This document shows positions 10,077 to 18,830 of a stretch of 64,000 nucleotides of DNA, piece after piece. The position numbers and the translations under genes are program-made. A model generated the notes under the pieces. The model saw nothing but the letters and a program-made list of their open reading frames with translations, was not told the origin of the DNA and searched no databases. The stretch comes from Myxococcales bacterium (GTDB lineage: Bacteria > Myxococcota_A > Polyangia > Polyangiales > Polyangiaceae): assembly GCA_016706225.1 (NCBI GenBank), contig JADJKB010000015.1, positions 1 through 64,000 of the forward strand, read 5' to 3'. Each line of letters opens with the position of its first letter. Position 1 is the first letter of the stretch.

Positions 10077-10616
10077 TCAACGCCTCATGTGGGTACGGTC
10101 CGCAATCGTGACGTAGAAGTCGCGCGGCCAATGCCTCACGAAGGTGACCCGCACGACGGGGCTGCCGTCGTTCGGGTCGACGCTGTCGCTCAAGGTGCCG
10201 ACGACCCGGACCAACGAGCCCGCACCGATGCTGAGCTTCCCGATGTCGTCGTCACCCGACAGCTTGGCCAACGCGTGCACTACCGCGTGTTCGCGGTCGC
10301 CGACGGTGACGCGGCAGGTGTCCTCGTCGCCGGTGTCACACAGGTTCCGAGGCTCGAGTGTGCGCACGCTCAAGCTCAGGTCGGCCTGGCCAGCCGCGCC
10401 GGGATGGCGCGCCTTCACCACGCCAAACAGCGAGACCGCCTTGCCCTTCCACTCTTCTGGCGCTCGCTGCGCCATGACCGGGTCGTACTCCTTGGCGCTC
10501 TTCGTCGCCGACTCTTCCGCATCGAGCGGTGAGTAGGTGCGGCTGTAGCCGTACATTCCAGGCGAATGACAGCCCGAGAGCCCCAGGGCGAGAACGAGCA
10601 CACAGCGCTTCAGCAT
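10077..10616 (-). CDS. lipoprotein of unknown function
   Basis: 179 residues. Lipobox LSGC follows a short hydrophobic segment (Cys at 16), so it is a predicted lipoprotein. The mature part has a beta-rich core (KAVSLFGVVKARHPG, GSLVRVVGTLSDSV) that suggests an OB-like fold, but I do not recognise a family. It follows the BatA/VWA gene by 35 bases on the same strand and may be the last gene of that operon. Confidence 0.65.
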   Translation of the reverse strand: MLKRCVLVLALGLSGCHSPGMYGYSRTYSPLDAEESATKSAKEYDPVMAQRAPEEWKGKAVSLFGVVKARHPGAAGQADLSLSVRTLEPRNLCDTGDEDTCRVTVGDREHAVVHALAKLSGDDDIGKLSIGAGSLVRVVGTLSDSVDPNDGSPVVRVTFVRHWPRDFYVTIADRTHMRR

Positions 10617-10651
10617 GGCGCCCTCGGACTATCACGCCGTGCGCGCGGGAG

Positions 10652-12700
10652 CTACCCGTCCGACACGGGTTCGACGCGCGGCCGCGGGTCTGTTTTCCGT
10701 CGGCCCCGTTTGGGTTTCAGGCGGCCCGCGGCGCGCAGGCCGAGCTCAAGCGCCAGCAGCAAGAGGAGCAAGAGTGCGACCTCGGACGAGATATCGACGT
10801 CGTTCTCGACGCCACCGGTCAGCACGCGATCTTTCTGCGCGTCGGGCGCTCGCGGCAGCGTGGTGATCTCATTCGGGTCCAGCCTGACGATCCGGCGTTC
10901 ATCGGTGCCGTCCAGACGGATGCGGTATCGGCCGACTTGCTCCGGCACGAACGCACGCTGTGGTTGTGTGGGCTCACCCGCGCTCTCGGATTTGAGGGGC
11001 CCATCCGGTCCCGACACCTCGACCTCGGCGGCGGCGGGGAATGCCCACGGCGTGCCGGCGATGCTTCGCTTCGGGCCGGCGCGTCGTTGGGCTTGTTCGA
11101 CCAGGTGCTCGAGCAACGCGAGGAACCCCGGACGCAGCGCGAGGTCGCTCTGCTCCGGCGACGTGGGAAGAGTCACCGTCCAGACGAGCCCGCGGCCCAG
11201 GGTCTGTTCCGCCAAGAACGCTTGACCGTCGTCCCAGCGCGCGATGATTTTCGCGCCATTCGGCAGCGCGCTGTCGAGCCGAGCGCGCCCGCGAGGTGAC
11301 AGCTCGGCGAGGCTCTTCGCGGGCGCTCCGAGCCAAGCAAGGCTGGCGGGATCGACGCCCTTGGCTTTGGTCGTGTCCCAAGACAGCGCACCCCGCAGAA
11401 AGGGCTCCAGCGTGGTGCCGAGCTGCACACTCTCGACGCGAGGACCGAGCCACGCGCCCGCGACGCCACCCCGCTCGAGCCATGCGACCAACGCCGCTCG
11501 CGCCTCCGGGCCGAGGCCCGCCGGGTCGTCGAGCACGAGAGCCGCGATGCCGGCGAGCTCCTTGTCGTCGTCCGGCATCATCGACATCGGACGCACACTC
11601 ACGTCCAGCGCCAGGGCTTCGAGAGCTTGCTCGACCACCGTTGCACCGCCGGTCGTGGCGCTCGCGGTCGCCGGGTCGGAGATCACAACCAGGCCGAGGC
11701 TCGCGGTTTCCGGGGCGACGGGAGCAAGGTCGTCCTTCCCGATGGCGTCGTGCCCCGACAACCGCGCGTCCAGCCCGACGCTCGCGATCGAAGGCTCCAG
11801 CGACAGGGTCTGTTCGCCGGGTCTTGCATCGAGCTTTGCGCTGGCCACGACCTCGCCGGTCTTGGCGCGTTGGTCGTTGGAGCCGGCGTCGACATCTCGG
11901 CGTTGAGCGTCGGACGAGCCCACCACGAGCTCGACGGAGCGGCCGCGGGCCGCCTGTGCGGACGAGCACGCGAGTGACACCGTGACGCGGCGCCCACGGC
12001 TCTCGGCGGAGACGACACCACAGTCGTCGATGGGTTTTCTGAGCTCGTCGAGCGGCGCCCAGATCGGCGGTTCACCCTCGGGCAGCTCCGCCCCCGCAAA
12101 ATCGCTGAAGAGCACGACCTTGCGATCCACGTGTGGCAGTTGTTTCACCGACGAGCGAGCCAGCTGAACGGCGGCTTCGAGGTCCGTCGAGCGATCGGTG
12201 ACGGCCAGGTCCGAGAGCGCACGCCGAGCCGCCCCGAGGTCGGTGGTGGCAGACAGCGCGAGGCGCGCCGGAGCGCCCGCGAGCACGATGGCCACGGCGT
12301 CGCCCTCGCGCGCGGCATCCAGCAGATCGCCGGCGCCGCGGATCGCCCGCTCGAAGCGCGTCTTCCCTGACGGGGTGGTGGCGCGCATGCTGAGCGAGTC
12401 GTCGATGATCAAGGCGAGCGCGACGGAGCCGCCGGTCTGGCGCGCGATCGACAGTCGCGAACAACGAACCAAGGGTGTTGCTCCGAGCAACGCGAGCGCG
12501 AGCACCATCAACGCGCGGACACCGAGCAGCGCGCGGTCTTCCAGGCGACTGCGCTGTCGGGCCACAGGTTCTGCCACCGGGACCAGGTGAGCTGGAGGAA
12601 ACTCGCGCTCTTCGGCCCGCGACCGCCGCAGCAGGTGCGCCACGAAGGGCACGACCACGAACACGCCGACTGCGAGCGCGAGCCCGACGACGAAGTTCAT
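10652..12700 (-). CDS. BatA-like membrane protein with VWA domain
   Basis: 682 residues. Residues 1-80 match the BatA/aerotolerance N-terminal plan: a membrane helix, a basic RxxR region with a Pro turn (REFPPAHL), and a second helix near 58-78. A von Willebrand A domain follows with the MIDAS motif DDSLSMR near 100 and VVLFSDFAG near 205. A large beta-rich region and a C-terminal hydrophobic helix (VALLLLLLLALELGL) complete it. The start overlaps the DUF58 stop by four bases, so the pair is coupled. In other bacteria BatA and DUF58 proteins work with a MoxR ATPase at the envelope; none is present in this window. Confidence 0.8.
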   Translation of the reverse strand: MNFVVGLALAVGVFVVVPFVAHLLRRSRAEEREFPPAHLVPVAEPVARQRSRLEDRALLGVRALMVLALALLGATPLVRCSRLSIARQTGGSVALALIIDDSLSMRATTPSGKTRFERAIRGAGDLLDAAREGDAVAIVLAGAPARLALSATTDLGAARRALSDLAVTDRSTDLEAAVQLARSSVKQLPHVDRKVVLFSDFAGAELPEGEPPIWAPLDELRKPIDDCGVVSAESRGRRVTVSLACSSAQAARGRSVELVVGSSDAQRRDVDAGSNDQRAKTGEVVASAKLDARPGEQTLSLEPSIASVGLDARLSGHDAIGKDDLAPVAPETASLGLVVISDPATASATTGGATVVEQALEALALDVSVRPMSMMPDDDKELAGIAALVLDDPAGLGPEARAALVAWLERGGVAGAWLGPRVESVQLGTTLEPFLRGALSWDTTKAKGVDPASLAWLGAPAKSLAELSPRGRARLDSALPNGAKIIARWDDGQAFLAEQTLGRGLVWTVTLPTSPEQSDLALRPGFLALLEHLVEQAQRRAGPKRSIAGTPWAFPAAAEVEVSGPDGPLKSESAGEPTQPQRAFVPEQVGRYRIRLDGTDERRIVRLDPNEITTLPRAPDAQKDRVLTGGVENDVDISSEVALLLLLLLALELGLRAAGRLKPKRGRRKTDPRPRVEPVSDG

Positions 12701-13629
12701 CGTTCGCCCCCTTTGGCGCTGAGCACGATCTCCCGCACGGTGGTCACCGGGTCATCGCTGGTCGTTGCGCGCACCAGTCGTCCGCCGGTCGCGGTCAGGC
12801 GTTCGTCCCATTCATGCGCCAGGTTATCGAGCCGCTCCAGATAGGTCTCGCGCACCAGGTTGGCGTCGGTCTCGACTAGCACGTCGCCTTCGGTTGCCCT
12901 GAGCGAGACCGGTCCGTCGAAGCTGAAGCTCGCTTCGAGCGGGTCGAGCACTCGCACGACGATCAGCGTGCGCCCGAGGGACGAGAGCGCTGCGAACCGT
13001 TCGAGGGTGCCGGCCGGGAGATCCAGCAGATCGGTCAGGAGCACGACGACGGCGCCGCGGCGGGCGTAGCGCGCGACCCGCGCGAACGCCCGCTCGACCG
13101 CTGCGGGATCGAGATACAGGTCTCCACCCGGGTCCGCGCTCTCGAGCGCAGCAACGACGCGTTCGAAGGCCTCGCGGCCGCCGAGCGCAGGCAGCGGCTG
13201 GCAGTCCTTGCCGCCAATCCAGTCGAGGGCCACGGGATCGCCGCCGGAGGTGGCGATGCGTGCGAGCGCCGCCGCCACCACCGCGGCGTAAGCGAGCTTG
13301 GCTCCCGGTGCACCGCGGCTCCGGAACCCCATCGAGGTGGTTGCATCGACGACCAGACGCAGAGCGCGATCCGTCTCGGTCTCGAACTGTCGCACCAGCA
13401 GCCGGCCGTGCCGCATCAGGGCGTGGCGGTCGATGAAGCGCAGATCATCTCCGGGTACGTAAGCGCGGTGCCCACCGAACTCGACGCCCGCCCCGCGCCG
13501 CGGGCTGCGATGTCCGCCTGCGTACACGCCGTCGGCGGCGTGCCGTGCCGACAGCTTGAGCGGCGCAAGCTCGCCCCAGTCGAGCCGGCGCTCGATCGCG
13601 CGCTGAGAATCACGGTCGGAAGCGTTCAC
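12697..13629 (-). CDS. DUF58 domain protein
   Basis: 310 residues, soluble. The DUF58 signature is clear: RGAGVEFGGHRAYVPGDDLRFIDRHA, followed by GRLLVRQFETETDR and a degenerate VWA-like fold (LVVDATTSMGF at about 92-102, GAVVVLLTDLLD near 200). DUF58 proteins normally partner with MoxR AAA+ ATPases and BatA-type proteins in chaperone-like or envelope-stress systems. Here the gene overlaps the upstream Kelch gene by 20 bases and the downstream BatA gene by four, so the three appear to be one transcription unit. Confidence 0.88.
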   Translation of the reverse strand: MNASDRDSQRAIERRLDWGELAPLKLSARHAADGVYAGGHRSPRRGAGVEFGGHRAYVPGDDLRFIDRHALMRHGRLLVRQFETETDRALRLVVDATTSMGFRSRGAPGAKLAYAAVVAAALARIATSGGDPVALDWIGGKDCQPLPALGGREAFERVVAALESADPGGDLYLDPAAVERAFARVARYARRGAVVVLLTDLLDLPAGTLERFAALSSLGRTLIVVRVLDPLEASFSFDGPVSLRATEGDVLVETDANLVRETYLERLDNLAHEWDERLTATGGRLVRATTSDDPVTTVREIVLSAKGGER

Positions 13630-16234
13630 CGGTCGCCGTCACTTTGGAGCCATTGATGCCGCCCCACACGACGAACTCACCCGCCGCGAAGGCGCCGACG
13701 GCAAACAGATGGTCCTCTCCCGAGGGCCACGCACCGACTGGCGTCCAAGCGTTGGTCCCCGATCGGTAGATGCCTCCGTCATTGAGCACTGTGTCCGAGG
13801 TCGAGAGGCCGCCGAGCACGAGGGTGACTCCGTTGGACACGCGCGCGCTGAAGCCGGCCTCGCGCTGGGGTGAAAGACGAGCGCCCGGCGGTGAAGTCGT
13901 CGACAGGTTGCTCCAGCTCGAGCCGTCCAAGCGTTTGCCGTCGTCATAGGTGGTTGGGGAGCCACCGGTGGATTTGCGGCCACCCCACGCGATCAGGTAG
14001 TTGCCGTCCCAGTCGCCGAACGCGCCCAGGCGTTGACTTGGCCCATTGGCGAGCTGTGTCCAGGCGTCGGTGCTGGGTTGATAGCGGAAGGTCTGGTTGG
14101 TGTTGCTCGGGCCGAGGTCGCCGCCGTAAATCAAGAAGTCGGTGCCGTTCCAGCCGACTGTGGCGCTCACGCGCGGCGCGGGAGCCCCGCTCGTGGCGGC
14201 TTGTTTCCAGCTGTTTTGCTGCGGGTCGTAGCGGTACGTTCCGGCGACCGCAGAGCCATTCGCATCGAAGCCGCCCCACACCAGCACTTCGGAACCGGTC
14301 CACACCAAGATGGGTGCGCGTCGGCCGCTCGGGGCTCCCGTCTTGGCGACGGCCAGCCAAGACTTCAGCGCCGGATCGTAGAGCGCGCCGTCGGAGAGAT
14401 CCGTCGAGCCGTTGCCGCCGCCCCAGACAAAGACCCGATTGCCGGTCCACACCGCCGAGGCAAGGATGCGGGGCGAGGGTGTGTTCAGGTCTTGCACGAT
14501 GGGGGCGAACGAGTCTGTGGTCACATCGTAGATCACACCGTCGTCGAGCACGTCTGGCACCGCGTCGACCCCGCCCCAGATGAACACCCGCCCGGGGCTG
14601 GAGAGCGCGGCGTAAGCGGCATGACTGCGCGCGCTCGGCGCGCCGGCGGAGGTCACCGGAGCCCACGGCGGCGTGCAGACTCCTGCCGCACAAGACCGAC
14701 CGACCCCGCACACTCCCCCGCAACCGCCGCAGTTCTTGGGGTCGGTGTTCGGGTTGATGCAGTAGCCGCCGCACAGAAGCTCCGAGCCGGTGCACGTCGG
14801 CGTTACGCATTGGTTGCCGCTGCAGACCTTGCCCCCAGTGCAGTCTGTGTCGACGCAACACTGGAAACAGCCAGCCGCACAGCACTGATTGCCGGTCGTA
14901 CAACCGGCGGAGCCGCACTTGCCGTTGCCATCGCAGCTCTCGGTGGTGCACGGATCGGAGTCGGCGCAGTTCGCCGCGCTGCAGCACTCACGGCACGAGC
15001 TGCCGCAGTCGTTCGGGGTCGACGCCGCACATTGACACAGCGAGCCCGAGCAGACCGAACCCGGTTTGCAGACCGTGGTGCACGAACCGCAATGGGTCGG
15101 GTTCGCGGTCAGGTCGATCTCACAGCCGTCTCCGGCCTGGGAGTTGCAATTGGCGAAACCGTTCAGACAATCGGGCTGGCCGGCCGTGCACTTCTGGTTG
15201 GGTCCCACCGGCTGGCTGCAACCCCCGCAGTGCTGGGGATCTTTGCTGGTGTCGACGCACGAGTTTCCGCAGAGGGTCTCGCTGCTCGCGCAGTTGGCGA
15301 CACAGCTCGTTCCGTCGCAGGCGGCTGTCGGCGCCGAGCACTGGGTCGCGCACGAGGCGCAGTGCTGAGGATCGGTGAGCGAGGTCTCGCATCCGACCGT
15401 TGCGTCGCAGTCTTGAAAGCCAGCGAGGCAGCCGCAATTGCCCGTGCTGCAGGTTCCGTTCGCTCCGCACGACTTGGCGCAAACGCCGCAGTTCTTGGCG
15501 TCGCTGCCGAAGTTCGCCTCACAACCATCGTTCTTGTCGGCGTTGCAGTCGCCGAAGCCCGTGGCGCACTCGCATTTGCCGGAGACACAAGTCTGGTTTG
15601 CACCGCAGGTCACGCCGCAAGCGCCGCAGTTGTTCTTTGCCGATGCGAGCTGGGTTTCGCAGCCGTTGCCCGCCTGCCCGTCACAGTTGGCGGTGCCGCT
15701 CGGGCAGGAGCATTTCCCGAGCGCGCAGGTCTGATCGAAGGTGCACATTGCGCCGCAGCTGCCGCAGTTGGCCGGATCGACCGCCGAGTCGATCTCGCAG
15801 CCGGTGACGGCGTTTTTGTCGCAGTCGAGGTGACCGAGCACGCAGGTGTTCGTGCATTGCCCGCTGGCGCAGGTCGTCCCCGGGCAGCCGACGCCGCACA
15901 CACCGCAGTTGGAAGGACTGCTCGAGAGGTCGACGCAGACGTCGTCACAACACGCCTCGCCCGTTGCGCACGTGGCGCACGGCCCCGCGTCGGCGCCGGC
16001 CGTGCCTCCGCTCGCCCCGCTGCCGGCGATGCCGCCGGTCCCGCCGCCCGTCGTTCCGCCAGCGGCGTCGGCGTCGCCGCCTTTGCCCCCCAAGCTCGCA
16101 TCACCGCTCTGCCCGCCGCTGCCCGCGGGTACGGTCGAAAAGTCGTCGCTCTGGAGCTGCGGACAGCCGGCGGCGGCGAGGCCGGCGAGGCACACGGCCA
16201 AGACCCGTCGCGGCCAGCCATACCGCTGCGGCAT
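13610..16234 (-). CDS. large Cys-rich lipoprotein with Kelch-type propeller
   Basis: 874 residues. The lipobox AAGC is at about residue 23. A Gly/Ala linker is followed by about ten short repeats of the form C-x-G-x-C-(G)-x-x-C spanning roughly residues 70-490, including NCGxCGxxC and GCET-type elements. These resemble the disulphide-rich stalk repeats of myxobacterial surface proteins. The C-terminal 300 residues are Kelch/galactose-oxidase-like repeats (RVFIWGG, RVFVWGGG, EVLVWGG, NYLIAWGG, EFVVWGG). A secreted stalk plus propeller suggests an adhesin or sugar-binding surface protein. The ATG at 16234 overlaps the upstream stop as ATGA. Confidence 0.8.
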   Translation of the reverse strand: MPQRYGWPRRVLAVCLAGLAAAGCPQLQSDDFSTVPAGSGGQSGDASLGGKGGDADAAGGTTGGGTGGIAGSGASGGTAGADAGPCATCATGEACCDDVCVDLSSSPSNCGVCGVGCPGTTCASGQCTNTCVLGHLDCDKNAVTGCEIDSAVDPANCGSCGAMCTFDQTCALGKCSCPSGTANCDGQAGNGCETQLASAKNNCGACGVTCGANQTCVSGKCECATGFGDCNADKNDGCEANFGSDAKNCGVCAKSCGANGTCSTGNCGCLAGFQDCDATVGCETSLTDPQHCASCATQCSAPTAACDGTSCVANCASSETLCGNSCVDTSKDPQHCGGCSQPVGPNQKCTAGQPDCLNGFANCNSQAGDGCEIDLTANPTHCGSCTTVCKPGSVCSGSLCQCAASTPNDCGSSCRECCSAANCADSDPCTTESCDGNGKCGSAGCTTGNQCCAAGCFQCCVDTDCTGGKVCSGNQCVTPTCTGSELLCGGYCINPNTDPKNCGGCGGVCGVGRSCAAGVCTPPWAPVTSAGAPSARSHAAYAALSSPGRVFIWGGVDAVPDVLDDGVIYDVTTDSFAPIVQDLNTPSPRILASAVWTGNRVFVWGGGNGSTDLSDGALYDPALKSWLAVAKTGAPSGRRAPILVWTGSEVLVWGGFDANGSAVAGTYRYDPQQNSWKQAATSGAPAPRVSATVGWNGTDFLIYGGDLGPSNTNQTFRYQPSTDAWTQLANGPSQRLGAFGDWDGNYLIAWGGRKSTGGSPTTYDDGKRLDGSSWSNLSTTSPPGARLSPQREAGFSARVSNGVTLVLGGLSTSDTVLNDGGIYRSGTNAWTPVGAWPSGEDHLFAVGAFAAGEFVVWGGINGSKVTATGERFRP

Positions 16235-17271
16235 CAGAACGTCCCTCGAACGCCGCTCGCGCCCGGTCCAACGAACGCACCGACCTGCGCGCTCTCGGTG
16301 TGTTTCGGAGTGGTGAGCCACAACGTCACGCCTGCGCCCACACCAACCAAACCAACGACGTAGCCGATGGTCGAGACCGTGCGCAGGCTACGGAAGGTGG
16401 CGGCATCGTCGGCGCCACTCGAGCCTGCGACGCAGCGGTTGTTCGGGCAGTTGTCCTCGGCGCTCTGATGTCTTGCGTTCGCCATCAGCCCGGTGGTGAT
16501 CCCGACGCCGAGCCCCGCGGCGCCGACGCCGAACGAGACCCAGGTCCACAGTGAGCGGGGCGACGACGCCGTCGAGGCGTTTGCGGCTGGCTTCGCCTCC
16601 GCACCTTCGGATACCGCCGCGGCGCTCGGTGCGTCGGGCAAGGTCAGCTCGACGCTTCGACTCTCTTTTTCTTCGAGCTTCAGCGTCGCGCGTGCTTCGC
16701 GGCCATCCGTGGTCTTGGCGATCAGCTCGTGTGAACCGGGATCGATGGGCGCGGACACACCAATGAGCGCAGCGGCCAAGGGTTTGCCGTCGACGGTGAC
16801 ACTCAGCTCCTTCGAAGTTCGGCCGCTGCCTTTGACCGAGATCTTCGCTCGCGGCACCCGTGGGCGCAGCTCGGCGAGCTCAGTCTGCGCCGCTTGCACC
16901 GCCTCACGAAAGGCGGAAGACGAGCTCGCGTCGAGCTTGGTGCGAGTCGTGCGCACGTAGGCTTCGAGCGCTTCCACCCAGCGCCCACCCTTCGAAAGGG
17001 CGCGCGCGCGACGGAGCGAGAGGGTGGGTGCGGGAACCAGGGCGTAGGCACGCTGGTACAGGTCTTGGGCCTTGGCGTAGTCCGCCTGATCCATGGCCTT
17101 GGCCGCCTGCTCGGCCAGCTCGCGGGCGGCGTTCTTGGTTGCGTCGTCGGCTTCTGCGGAGGCGACGGAGGTCGCGGTCAGTGTGAATACTGCGATGGCA
17201 GCCACCCGTGCGCCTCGCACGAGGGCGTGCATTCGCCGACGCTGACCGTCAAAACCCGAGATCCTCCGCAT
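16234..17271 (-). CDS. TPR/PEGA-like membrane protein
   Basis: 345 residues. The signal-type segment (VAAIAVFTLTATSVASA) lies near 21-38. Then come TPR-like helices (AMDQADYAKAQDLYQRAYALVP, ALSKGGRWVEALEAYVRT), a PEGA-like beta region (ELSVTVDGKPLAAALIGVSAPIDPGSHELIAKT is its core), and two membrane segments in the C-terminal third (WTWVSFGVGAAGLGVGI, TIGYVVGLVGVGAGVTLWL). This architecture is frequent in myxobacterial genomes beside kinases. ATG 17271 is preceded by a G-run; ATG 17232 is an alternative that shortens the n-region. It overlaps the upstream kinase by 23 bases if the longer start is right. Confidence 0.75.
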   Translation of the reverse strand: MRRISGFDGQRRRMHALVRGARVAAIAVFTLTATSVASAEADDATKNAARELAEQAAKAMDQADYAKAQDLYQRAYALVPAPTLSLRRARALSKGGRWVEALEAYVRTTRTKLDASSSSAFREAVQAAQTELAELRPRVPRAKISVKGSGRTSKELSVTVDGKPLAAALIGVSAPIDPGSHELIAKTTDGREARATLKLEEKESRSVELTLPDAPSAAAVSEGAEAKPAANASTASSPRSLWTWVSFGVGAAGLGVGITTGLMANARHQSAEDNCPNNRCVAGSSGADDAATFRSLRTVSTIGYVVGLVGVGAGVTLWLTTPKHTESAQVGAFVGPGASGVRGTF

Positions 17272-18790
17272 ATCCCCCCTTGGGTTTAGCTGGTGTCGGG
17301 GCCGGCGTGGGGGAAGATTTGGCGCTGGGCCCGGGATCTGGCGCAGGCGGCGGCGTGATCGGCCTCGGCTTTCCCCTCACCGGCGCGGTCGCCGCCTTGG
17401 GTTCGTCCGCTCGAGTTGCCGCCGGCTCCGGGGCGATGGGCAGCGAGCTCGCGGAGCTTGGGCTAGTGGTCGTTGGTGTGGGCGAGGAAGCCGGAGTCGG
17501 TGGCGCGGGCAGCGTCGCGGCGCTCGGCGCTGGTGCAGTTGACGCCGTGAGAGCGCGAACCACCACGAACCCTACTGCGATCAGCAAGCTGCCGCCGATC
17601 AGCGCGAGGGCCCACTTGCGTCGGCTCGGATCGCTGCCGTGCGACGCGAGCTGCGCATCACCAACCGGCACCGGGGGCGCCACGACCGGCGGCAACCTCG
17701 GGACGCTGGGCATGGGTGTCGCGTTCGGCGGAGCTTGGCTTGGGCTCGGCGCGCCGGGGGGCGGCGTCGATCCACGCACGCTGGCCATCGAGACCAGCGA
17801 GATCCTACCCGGGGGCATCGGCTCGACCCAGGTGGCCCGCAGCGAGTGCCCGCTCAGGTCTTCGGACACACCACGCGCCAGCAGCCAGCCGGCCAGGTCC
17901 GCGCCGAGCTCGCGCATGCTCTGGTAGCGGAGCACGCGGTCCTTCGCCAGGCCTTTGCTCAAGATCGCCCAGAGGTCGGCGTCGCCCGCGCCGAGCTCGA
18001 GGATCGATGGGATTTCGTCCTCGATGATGTGGCGCAGGAGGGCGTTGTAGTTGACATCCTCGAACGGAACGCGCCCCGTACAACACTCGTAGAGCAGCAC
18101 ACTCAGCCCCCAGATGTCAGCGCGGTGGTCGATGTCGTCGACACCCCGCGCTTGCTCCGGAGACATGTAATCGGGGCTGCCGACCACGGTGCCGGCCTGC
18201 GTGATGCGGGTGTCGCTCACCGGGCTCGCGGCCAGCTTGGCGACACCGAAATCGAGGATCTTCGGCTGCAGTCGGCCGTCCGTGTCCGCGAGGTAGATGT
18301 TGTCGGGTTTCAGATCTCGGTGCACGACGCCACGGCCGTGGGCGGAGCTCAGCGCATCGGCAATCGGTAGCAGGATCTGCACCGACTGGATCGACTCGAG
18401 CTTGCCCTCGCGATCGAGAACCTCGCCCAATGTCTCGCCTTGCAGCAGCTCCATCACGATGAAGGGCTCGTCGTGGCGGGTGCGGCCGAAGTCGAAGACC
18501 CGGCAGATGGCGGGATGTTTCAGGCGCGCCGCGGCGCGCGCCTCGGTCAGGAAGCGTTCCTCGGTGGCTGGGCTGGCCATGTCACCGCGAATCAGCTTGA
18601 GCCCGACCTGCGCGTCGAGCGCCAGGTTCTTCGCCACCCAGATCGAACCCATGCCGCCTTCGCCCAGCAAACTGACGAGCTTGTACTTCTCCGCGATGAT
18701 CTCGCCGACCACGTAGCGCGAAGCCGCGCGCTTGGGAGACGGGCGGTCCACCCCGGCGTTGAACTTGTCCGTGCGGACGACTCGAGACAC
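17249..18790 (-). CDS. single-pass Ser/Thr protein kinase
   Basis: 513 residues from the GTG at 18790. Complete kinase domain at about 35-300: GEGGMGSIW loop, GLKLIRG lysine, HRDLKPDN, DFGVAK, GSPDYMSPEQ. A Pro-rich segment leads to one membrane helix (WALALIGGSLLIAVGFVVV, near 400) and an extracytoplasmic tail of low-complexity Pro/Ala/Thr. The tail has no recognisable sensor domain. It lies in a same-strand series with another kinase 40 bases upstream and a TPR/PEGA-like protein overlapping downstream. The frame extends upstream to 18868, but the conserved region starts after the GTG. Confidence 0.88.
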   Translation of the reverse strand: MSRVVRTDKFNAGVDRPSPKRAASRYVVGEIIAEKYKLVSLLGEGGMGSIWVAKNLALDAQVGLKLIRGDMASPATEERFLTEARAAARLKHPAICRVFDFGRTRHDEPFIVMELLQGETLGEVLDREGKLESIQSVQILLPIADALSSAHGRGVVHRDLKPDNIYLADTDGRLQPKILDFGVAKLAASPVSDTRITQAGTVVGSPDYMSPEQARGVDDIDHRADIWGLSVLLYECCTGRVPFEDVNYNALLRHIIEDEIPSILELGAGDADLWAILSKGLAKDRVLRYQSMRELGADLAGWLLARGVSEDLSGHSLRATWVEPMPPGRISLVSMASVRGSTPPPGAPSPSQAPPNATPMPSVPRLPPVVAPPVPVGDAQLASHGSDPSRRKWALALIGGSLLIAVGFVVVRALTASTAPAPSAATLPAPPTPASSPTPTTTSPSSASSLPIAPEPAATRADEPKAATAPVRGKPRPITPPPAPDPGPSAKSSPTPAPTPAKPKGGYAEDLGF

Positions 18791-18830
18791 TTGCGCTGTC
18801 GACGAGTGTGCCCGTGCGGGCCGGAGAGCG

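Noticed and set aside
14033..16363. 776-codon plus-strand frame across the Kelch lipoprotein gene
   Set aside because: Antisense shadow; the minus strand has lipobox, disulphide repeats and propeller motifs.
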